Assembly: GCF_001277215.2 (NCBI RefSeq)
Contig: NZ_CP013940.1
Coordinates: 2,666,001-2,730,000, forward strand
DNA length: 64,000 nt
From: Cronobacter malonaticus LMG 23826
Lineage (GTDB): Bacteria; Pseudomonadota; Gammaproteobacteria; Enterobacterales; Enterobacteriaceae
Reading direction: 5' to 3'
Of this stretch, positions 57,597 through 64,000 are shown piece by piece (position 1 is the stretch's first letter; each line of letters opens with the position of its first letter). Position numbers and translations under genes: made by a program. A model generated the notes under the pieces. The model saw nothing but the letters and a program-made list of their open reading frames with translations. It did not search any database and had not been told where the DNA came from.

Positions 57597-57662
57597 TTCC
57601 CGATGGGCTATTAGCCGATTCTCATGGCCGTTAATAGCCCTTATTTAAAGAGACTTTTTATT

Positions 57663-58334
57663 ATGCGCAAATTACTCGTTATTTCAGCATTATTGATGGC
57701 GACAACGGCGGCCCAGGCAGGCGTTATTGTTGGCGGAACCCGTGTGGTCTATTCTGGCGATAAAAAAGAAGCGTCTGTGCCTGTGACGAATAATGATGAC
57801 ATTAACTATTTAATTCAGTCGTGGGTGGATACCGACACGCCTGACACGGCTAAAGCACCGTTTATGGTGACACCGCCGCTGTTTCGACTGGATGCCCATC
57901 AGGATAATACGTTGCGCGTAGTACGTACCGGCGGCAATCTGCCGGAGGATCGTGAATCGCTGTACTGGTTAAATATCAAATCTATTCCTTCAGCAGCGAA
58001 AATCGAAGGCGTGAACCGACTGCAAATTGCTATTAAAACGCGTATCAAATTGATGTATCGGCCAGCGTCAGTCAGTGGTAAACCGGAAGATGTCGCCAGC
58101 GCGCTCAAGTGGCACACCGAAGGAAATACGCTGGTGGTGGAAAACCCGACACCTTTTTATATGAATTTTAACAACATTACGATTAACGGAAATAAAGTAG
58201 GCGATATCAATTTCGCCGTTCCAAAAGGTGAAAGCCGTTATCCCTTAACCAAAGGTGTAAAACACGGTTCAATTTCATGGAACATCATTAATGATTTCGG
58301 CGCCATCAGTAAAAACTGGTCGCAGAATATCTAA
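57663..58334 (+). CDS. Fimbrial periplasmic chaperone (FGS type)
   Basis: 223 residues, signal peptide of about 19 residues (AQA). PapD/FimC-type two-domain immunoglobulin-like chaperone with the conserved edge strand (GTRVVYSGDKKEASVPVTNND), a short F1-G1 loop, and FRLDAHQDNTLRVVRTGG. It donates a strand to pilin subunits. The ATG at 57663 is chosen for its clean signal peptide; the frame is open further upstream. Second gene of the operon. Confidence 0.94.
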   Translation: MRKLLVISALLMATTAAQAGVIVGGTRVVYSGDKKEASVPVTNNDDINYLIQSWVDTDTPDTAKAPFMVTPPLFRLDAHQDNTLRVVRTGGNLPEDRESLYWLNIKSIPSAAKIEGVNRLQIAIKTRIKLMYRPASVSGKPEDVASALKWHTEGNTLVVENPTPFYMNFNNITINGNKVGDINFAVPKGESRYPLTKGVKHGSISWNIINDFGAISKNWSQNI

Positions 58335-58375
58335 CACCACGCCGTTTCCATTATTTTACTAATACGGTAATTATC

Positions 58376-60928
58376 ATGCTTCTCAATAAAGCCAGACGGC
58401 CAGGCGTTTTTCGCACCCGTCATTTAGCGCTGCTAATAGCCTGTATTTGTACAGGCCTGCCGCTGGCACCTGCGAGGGCGGATGATTATTTTAATCCGGC
58501 ACTACTGGATATTGATAACCCGAATCAGGAAAAAACCGACCTTACCCTTTATGAAAAAGGGCCGGGCCTGGCGCCGGGAAAATATCGTGTGGATATTTAC
58601 GTGAATAATAACCGTATCGATACCCGTGACGTCACGTTTACGCTGGCGACCGCCACCGATGGCAGTCGCGTTTTACAGCCCTGTTTGACGGCAGAGGATT
58701 TAAAAAGCTTCGGCGTAAAAACTGACGCTTTCGACGCGTTGCAGGCACCTGCACAGTGTGCCGACCTCTCGGTTATTCCTTCCGCCAGCGCGCATTTCAA
58801 CGTGAGCCGCCAGCAACTTCAGCTCAGCATACCGCAGAGCGCGCTGGGGCAAGTGCCGCGCGGGTATATTCCCCCGGAGGAGTTTAACGAAGGTATCAAT
58901 GCGCTCTTGCTGAACTACAGCCTGAATGGATCAAGCCAGAAATCGCTGACGCCTGGCACCCAGGACAGTCGCGATCTTTACGCCAACCTGCGCCCAGGCA
59001 TTAATCTTGGCCCGTGGCGACTGCGTAACTATTCGACGTGGCGCCAAAGCGACGACAACCAGGAAACCGAAAAGGCGTTTTCGTCCGTCTATACCTACGC
59101 ACAACGCGATATTGTCAGCCTGAAGGGCGCGCTGACGCTTGGGCAGAGCAGTTCACCGGCGGATGTTTTTGACAGCATTCCGTTTACCGGCGCACAGCTC
59201 GCCTCTGATGATGACATGCTGCCGGACGGGCTGCGCGGTTATGCGCCGGTGGTACATGGTATTGCGCGCAGTAACGCGCAGGTCATCATTCGCCAGAACG
59301 GTTACGTGATTTCCCAGAATAACGTCGCTCCCGGCGCGTTTGAGATTAACGATCTCTATCCCAGCGGCGGCAGCGGCGATCTGAACGTTACCGTGAAAGA
59401 GAGTGACGGCAGCGAACAGCATTTCGTGGTGCCTTACGCTTCTGTCCCGGTTCTGCAACGTGAAGGACGGCTGAAATACAGCCTTACCGGCGGGCGCTAT
59501 CGTTCTTATGACGATAAGGTGTTACCGACACCCTTTATTCAGGGCTCGGCAATTTATGGGCTGCCGCACGGATTCACGCTTTACGGCGGTATTCAGGCAA
59601 GCCAGCCTTACCATGCGCTGGCTTTAGGCGTCGGTGAAAATCTGGGCAAGTTTGGCGCGCTGTCGCTGGATATGACAGAGGCTACTTCCACACTCGCACT
59701 GGGAGATAAGCATACGGGGCGCTCATGGCGCGTCCGCTACAGTAAGGATCTCGCACTGACCGGTGCCACGCTCTCGGTCGCGGGCTACCGCTTTAGTAGC
59801 GAAAATTATTACGGGATGCAGGAGGTGTTTGACGCCCTGCGCTCCGATAACCAGTGGGATAATCCGCTGCGCCGCAGGCAGCGTACCGAGCTTACTCTTG
59901 AGCAACCGCTGGGTGACTCGCTGGGTTCCTTAAACGTCAGCCTGCTTAAAGAAAATTACTGGAACAGCCGCCAGGCAATGGCGTCGCTCAGCCTCGGTTA
60001 CAACAATAGCTGGCATGGCATCAGCTACGGGCTCAATTACAGCCTGAACCGTAATACCGCGAGCACGACAGGCGATAACGCCATTCGACAAAATGATCGC
60101 GTATTGTCCTTTACCCTCTCCGTACCGCTCGAACGCTGGCTGCCTGATACCTGGGCGAGCTATAGCCTGAATAACAGTCAGCAGGGAACCACGCAAAATA
60201 TCGGTATGAACGGAACAGCACTGGCCGGTGACAAGCTGAACTGGAATATCCAGCAAAGCCATGACAGCCAGGATCTTGCGAATAACACCTCGCTGAATGC
60301 GGATTATAAAGGTGCTTATGGCGAAGCCAGCGCCGGTTACGGTCAGGACAGCCACCAGCGTCAAATCCACTACGGCTTCCAGGGCGGCATTATTGCCCAT
60401 TCACACGGGATTACGTTCGGCCAGCAGATGGGGGAAACCGTCGCGCTGGTGGAAGCGCCTGGTGCAAATAACACCGCTATCGCTAACCAGACCGGCATTG
60501 CGACAGACGGCCGCGGCTACACCATCGTACCTTTCGTCAGCCCTTATCGTCGCAACGCCATAGCACTCGACACCGAAACGCTGCCCGCCGACGCCGATGT
60601 CACGCAGGCCGTACAGACCGTAACGCCAACACGCGGCGCGGTAGTGCGCGCCCACTTTGATACCCGTACCGGCGCACGCGCATTGATGACGTTACGGCGT
60701 GCAGATGGTGCTCCTGTGCCGTTTGGTGCGACCGCGACGGCACAGGGTGTCGAAGAAGCGTTTATCGTTGGTGAAGACGGTCAGGTCTATCTGACCGGCC
60801 TGCAACCGCAGGGCACGTTGCAGGTGAGCTGGGGAAAAGACGCCAGCCAGCACTGCGCGGCCACCTGGCATCTGCCCTCACAAAATAGCAGCACTCCCTT
60901 TATCACGTTTTCCGCGCAGTGTGTGTAA
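58376..60928 (+). CDS. Fimbrial outer-membrane usher
   Basis: 850 residues, normal for FimD/PapC ushers. Signal peptide (about 1-35), N-terminal periplasmic domain beginning DDYFNPALLDIDNPNQEKTD, 24-stranded barrel with plug (about 145-660) and two C-terminal domains ending in the Cys pair (SQHCAATWHL, FSAQCV). It assembles and secretes the fimbria. Its stop overlaps an ATG of the next gene. Confidence 0.95.
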   Translation: MLLNKARRPGVFRTRHLALLIACICTGLPLAPARADDYFNPALLDIDNPNQEKTDLTLYEKGPGLAPGKYRVDIYVNNNRIDTRDVTFTLATATDGSRVLQPCLTAEDLKSFGVKTDAFDALQAPAQCADLSVIPSASAHFNVSRQQLQLSIPQSALGQVPRGYIPPEEFNEGINALLLNYSLNGSSQKSLTPGTQDSRDLYANLRPGINLGPWRLRNYSTWRQSDDNQETEKAFSSVYTYAQRDIVSLKGALTLGQSSSPADVFDSIPFTGAQLASDDDMLPDGLRGYAPVVHGIARSNAQVIIRQNGYVISQNNVAPGAFEINDLYPSGGSGDLNVTVKESDGSEQHFVVPYASVPVLQREGRLKYSLTGGRYRSYDDKVLPTPFIQGSAIYGLPHGFTLYGGIQASQPYHALALGVGENLGKFGALSLDMTEATSTLALGDKHTGRSWRVRYSKDLALTGATLSVAGYRFSSENYYGMQEVFDALRSDNQWDNPLRRRQRTELTLEQPLGDSLGSLNVSLLKENYWNSRQAMASLSLGYNNSWHGISYGLNYSLNRNTASTTGDNAIRQNDRVLSFTLSVPLERWLPDTWASYSLNNSQQGTTQNIGMNGTALAGDKLNWNIQQSHDSQDLANNTSLNADYKGAYGEASAGYGQDSHQRQIHYGFQGGIIAHSHGITFGQQMGETVALVEAPGANNTAIANQTGIATDGRGYTIVPFVSPYRRNAIALDTETLPADADVTQAVQTVTPTRGAVVRAHFDTRTGARALMTLRRADGAPVPFGATATAQGVEEAFIVGEDGQVYLTGLQPQGTLQVSWGKDASQHCAATWHLPSQNSSTPFITFSAQCV

Positions 60929-60951
60929 TGCGCGTTATCAGGAAACTTTAT

Positions 60952-61932
60952 ATGCGAATCCTAAAACTGTTCAGCGCGCTGCTGGTGCTTGCAGGCAGCT
61001 TTCTGTTTATGCCCCATGCTAAAGCGGCATCCTGCACTGCGCCGATGATGCCTTACACTATCTCCGTCGCCTCCATCGCGGTTTCCAGTACTCTGCCGGT
61101 GGGCTCTGTCATACCTGGTAGTGACGAAACCGTGAATATCCACGGCTCATGCACGGCTTACTCCGGTCAGGTGATCATTAGCTGTTATTACGGTAGCGGC
61201 AGCGAAATTTCGGGCATGCCGGGTGTTTATAGTACGGGCGTGAGTGGTATCGGGATTACCTTAATTAACGATCGCGGCCAGCGCATTGTTGGCGGTGGCA
61301 TCAGTTGCGATACCCGTAATACCCCACTGGGGTATGTCTCCAGCGATGGTAATAATACTTTTAACTTTAACGTGACGCTGGCGCTGGTAAAAACCTCGGA
61401 CAGTATCGCCTCCGGCTCGCTCCAGCAGTCGCAGACGGTATTTGGCGTGGGTGTTTATAACCAGGCCCCGATCGGCACACCGAACAATATCTCCTACGCA
61501 GGCAATATTACCTATAAATCGGTCACCTGCTCCGTGGATCCGAAAAGCCTCACCATTCCCCTTGGTAATGTTCCTGCCTCTGTGTTTAAAGGTATCGGGA
61601 GTGGCTCTGGCTGGTACAATTTCGATGTCAGCGCCACCTGTAATAACCCGGTCAGCGTGGGCATAAAAGTCTCCAGCGCCAACGGTTATGCCTCCACACA
61701 GCCTTCCGTCATTAATCTGACTCCGGAGGCAGGGAACGCGACAGGTATTGGCGTCCAGATCCTCACCGATGCGCAGAATACCGATTTTGACCATTACGTA
61801 ATGGTCGGTGATATTCCTGCCGCGAATACGACGCTCAGAATTCCGTTCTCTCTCCAGTACTACCAGACCGCCGCTACCGTAACGCCGGGCTCGGCTAACG
61901 CCGTCGCCACGATTACGGTCGCTTACCGCTAG
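60952..61932 (+). CDS. Fimbrial tip adhesin-like protein
   Basis: About 326 residues, twice a pilin: signal peptide (MRILKLFSALLVLAGSFLF), an N-terminal domain (about 25-190) with several Cys that may bind receptor, and a C-terminal pilin domain (VTCSVDPKSLTIPLG through VATITVAYR). That two-domain plan and its place after the usher suggest the tip adhesin; the ligand is unknown. The ATG at 60952 has AGGAAA six bases upstream; an ATG at 60928 overlapping the usher stop is the alternative. Confidence 0.85.
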   Translation: MRILKLFSALLVLAGSFLFMPHAKAASCTAPMMPYTISVASIAVSSTLPVGSVIPGSDETVNIHGSCTAYSGQVIISCYYGSGSEISGMPGVYSTGVSGIGITLINDRGQRIVGGGISCDTRNTPLGYVSSDGNNTFNFNVTLALVKTSDSIASGSLQQSQTVFGVGVYNQAPIGTPNNISYAGNITYKSVTCSVDPKSLTIPLGNVPASVFKGIGSGSGWYNFDVSATCNNPVSVGIKVSSANGYASTQPSVINLTPEAGNATGIGVQILTDAQNTDFDHYVMVGDIPAANTTLRIPFSLQYYQTAATVTPGSANAVATITVAYR

Positions 61933-61945
61933 GGGAGCCTGGGCG

Positions 61946-62455
61946 ATGAAACAAATACTGATACTGATGATCCTTACCATCACCGCTGCGCAGGCACTGG
62001 CCGACGATATTCATCTGCAAATTAACGGTGCCATTATGGCAGCGTCCTGTGAAGTGGAAGGTGGCAGTAAAAACAAAACGGTAGAAATGGGTGAGGCGCT
62101 GGCCAGCGACTTTTCACAACCCCACGACTGGGGGCCGAGAGTGCCTTTTGAACTGAGCGTGATCAACTGCCCTGCAACGATCACAGCCGTTGAGGCTGCC
62201 TTTAGCGGAGTAAGAGATCCGCATGAAAATAACGCTTATTTAAATAATGGTACAGGACGCGGGCTGGCGTTACAGATTATTGAAAGCAACAGCGGAATGT
62301 ATATGTTGCCAGACGGTGAACCCGCCACTGCGCCCGTCGACCCCACGACGCACAGCGCCACCTGGGACTTTAGCGCACGGTACATCCGCACCACCGACGC
62401 TTTCGCACCAGGCTCATTCGATACGGCGGTCCAGGTGACGTTTACTTACCGGTGA
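61946..62455 (+). CDS. Minor fimbrial subunit
   Basis: 169 residues, signal peptide of 19 (ALA). Pilin-type protein with the Cys pair (AASCEVEG, VINCPAT) and C-terminal beta-zipper VQVTFTYR. Probably a tip-fibrillum or terminator subunit. Last gene of the fimbrial operon; its 3' end overlaps the convergent dinG by 10 nt, and no terminator separates them. Confidence 0.9.
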   Translation: MKQILILMILTITAAQALADDIHLQINGAIMAASCEVEGGSKNKTVEMGEALASDFSQPHDWGPRVPFELSVINCPATITAVEAAFSGVRDPHENNAYLNNGTGRGLALQIIESNSGMYMLPDGEPATAPVDPTTHSATWDFSARYIRTTDAFAPGSFDTAVQVTFTYR

Positions 62456-64000
62456 GCGTTGCGTCGCCGGGCAGGCGCGCCCTTGCGGCCTGTTGCCGGG
62501 CGTTTTGCTGGGGCTTTTTTGATTAACGCCTCCGGCGCTTCGGGCTGCTCAATCGCGAACACCGGCAGCGCGTCCAGCAGCCGCTTGCCGTAGGATTTGG
62601 TGAGCAGGCGGCGGTCATAAATCACCACTTCGCCCCAGCAGCTGTGGCTGCGGATAAGCCGCCCCACCTGCTGAATGAGGTTGAACGACGCCGCGGGCAG
62701 GCTTTGCACTTCAAACGGGTAGCGGTTGAGGCTTTTCAGCCATTCGCCCTCCGTGACCACCACCGGGCTGTCCACCGGCGGAAAGGCGATTTTATGGATA
62801 TGCACCTGGCTTAGCAGTTCGCCCTTAAGATCAAGCCCCTCAGCAAACGACTGCAACCCCACCAGCACGCTCGCCTCGCCCTGCTCTATTTTTTTGCGGT
62901 GTAGCTCCACCAGCCGATAGCGCGGCTGATCGCCCTGCACCAGCAGGCCGAGGCGCAGATCGGGCACAAAGGACAAAAAGGTCTGCATCGCGCGGTTACT
63001 GGCGAACAGCACCAGCATCCCTTTATGCTCGCCCTTTTTATATTCCGCGCGGAAATAGGCCGCCATCTCGGCGAGGTGCGCCTCTTCATGCTCCATCAGC
63101 GGCTCATGGCGCAGACGCGGGATCACAATTTTGCCCTGCTCGATATGATTAAACGGCGAATCGAGCGTCACGAAGCGGTCGCCCGCTTTATCGCGCAGGC
63201 CGCTCATCTCCTGTAACCGCGCGAAGCTGTTCAGCGAGCGCAGCGTGGCGGAGGTCACCACCACGTGCGGCACCTGCCGCCAGATGAGCTTTTCCAGCTG
63301 ATCGCTGACGCGAATGCCCACGCAGTGGAAGAAAATATGCGGCTGCCCTTCGCGGGTCTCGCGCGTCACCCATTTCGAGACCGGCGCGCCGGAGGCGTGC
63401 GCCAGCGAGGCGAGCCGCCAGAGCTTGCTCTGCGCTTCAAAGTGGCCGAGCGCGCGGTTCATCTGCAACAGCACCCGGTGCAGACGCACGATGTCATGGC
63501 TGCCGGTTTTTTCGCTGAGATCGTTTAAGAAAAGCTCCGCCAGCCCGCGCAGGTTTTCGGTGAGCTTCGCCAGCCGCTCGCAGATTTCCATGACCTCCTG
63601 CGGCAGCTCGCCCATCGGGAAGCGAAACTCGCTCTCCTCGCCCGGCGGCAGCAGCAGCCCGACGATACGGTTCATGCTGGCGACCAGCTCGTAGACTTCT
63701 TCGCAGTGATTGTTCAGCCGCTCCGGTGTGGAGAGCGGCGGCACGGTTTTGGGTCGGAACTGCTCAAGGCAGGTGGCGACAAGCTTACAAAAGAGATCGA
63801 GCTGCAACCGCGTCCAGGGCGCGCTGATGTCGGCGCTCATCTCCAGCGCGTCACGGGCGACGTCCGGCAGATGGTGGCCTTCATCAAGCACCAGCAGTAG
63901 ATGTTTTGGCTCCGGCAGAACAGATTCGCTTTCCAGCGCCGCCATCACTAGCGCATGGTTGGCGACCACCACTTCCGCCTCCTGAATCTCACGGCGCGCC
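62446..64000 (-). CDS. dinG: ATP-dependent DNA helicase DinG, 5' part beyond window
   Basis: The visible 518 or so codons are the C-terminal part of a protein about 716 residues long in E. coli. XPD/DinG-type superfamily 2 helicase: DEAH-box LVLDEGHHLPD, then motifs of helicase domain 2 (VTSATLRSLNS, VGLQSFAEGLDLKG, QQVGRLIRS). The Walker A and iron-sulfur cysteines lie outside the window to the right. It unwinds D-loops and R-loops and is LexA-controlled in E. coli. The basic C-terminal tail (APARRRNAHR) is lineage-specific. Confidence 0.95.
   Translation of the reverse strand, partial: ARREIQEAEVVVANHALVMAALESESVLPEPKHLLLVLDEGHHLPDVARDALEMSADISAPWTRLQLDLFCKLVATCLEQFRPKTVPPLSTPERLNNHCEEVYELVASMNRIVGLLLPPGEESEFRFPMGELPQEVMEICERLAKLTENLRGLAELFLNDLSEKTGSHDIVRLHRVLLQMNRALGHFEAQSKLWRLASLAHASGAPVSKWVTRETREGQPHIFFHCVGIRVSDQLEKLIWRQVPHVVVTSATLRSLNSFARLQEMSGLRDKAGDRFVTLDSPFNHIEQGKIVIPRLRHEPLMEHEEAHLAEMAAYFRAEYKKGEHKGMLVLFASNRAMQTFLSFVPDLRLGLLVQGDQPRYRLVELHRKKIEQGEASVLVGLQSFAEGLDLKGELLSQVHIHKIAFPPVDSPVVVTEGEWLKSLNRYPFEVQSLPAASFNLIQQVGRLIRSHSCWGEVVIYDRRLLTKSYGKRLLDALPVFAIEQPEAPEALIKKAPAKRPATGRKGAPARRRNAHR

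Overview
The window is a chromosomal segment of a gamma-proteobacterium of the Enterobacteriaceae, most likely Cronobacter or a very close relative (recognised from memory of E. coli K-12 proteins and gene order; no search was run). The backbone is the E. coli dinG-to-ybjL region in collinear order: ybjL, rybB, rcdA, ybjJ, ybjI, mdfA, ybjG, deoR, dacC, gstB, yliI, rimO, gsiDCBA, moeAB, ybiT, ldtB, ybiR, mntR, mntS, opgE, ompX, rhtA, dps, glnHPQ, ybiO, rlmF, ybiI, ybiJ, ybiB, dinG. Several K-12 genes of this interval are absent (bssR and the two yliE/yliF cyclic-di-GMP genes, iaaA, fsaA/ybiY/ybiW, ybjH, fiu/ybiX).

Backbone functions include envelope and peptidoglycan work (DacC, LdtB, YbjG, OpgE, OmpX, YbiO), uptake of glutathione (GsiABCD) and glutamine (GlnHPQ), molybdopterin synthesis (MoeA/MoeB), manganese control (MntR/MntS), ribosome and rRNA modification (RimO, RlmF), stress protection (Dps), export (MdfA, RhtA) and DNA repair (DinG, cut by the right edge). 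Recognisable control sites include a sigma-E promoter for the RybB sRNA, a palindromic operator between rcdA and ybjJ, a PmrA box upstream of a PAP2 phosphatase-ybjG pair, an MntR box at mntS, an NtrC site and sigma-54 promoter at glnH, the dps promoter, and a CRP site at ybiJ.

Accessory islands interrupt this backbone. (1) 1.9-5.2 kb: a decayed P2-like prophage with a broken portal gene, an AT-rich two-gene cassette next to it, phage scraps, a LexA box, and a DUF1493-containing gene pair. (2) 7.1-8.6 kb: an orphan flagellin gene with an unusual central domain and its own sigma-28-like promoter. (3) 11.0-11.8 kb: an extra PAP2 phosphatase. (4) 26-31 kb: a LacI regulator divergent from an MFS transporter and a GH31 glycosidase. 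(5) 31.2-34.0 kb: an AT-rich solitary, short, CdiA-like two-partner-secretion exoprotein. (6) 36.9-41.1 kb: a complete EmrA/EmrB/outer-membrane-channel efflux operon. (7) 57.0-62.5 kb: a chaperone-usher fimbrial operon whose major pilin gene carries a single-base frameshift and which separates dinG from ybiB.

Three clusters of related palindromic (REP/BIME-like) repeats lie near 18, 20 and 50 kb. Two are regular tandem arrays with different periods (47-48 bp and exactly 89 bp). The best candidates for an undescribed system are the two-gene cassette in the P2-like prophage scar (2534-3641) and the orphan flagellin.
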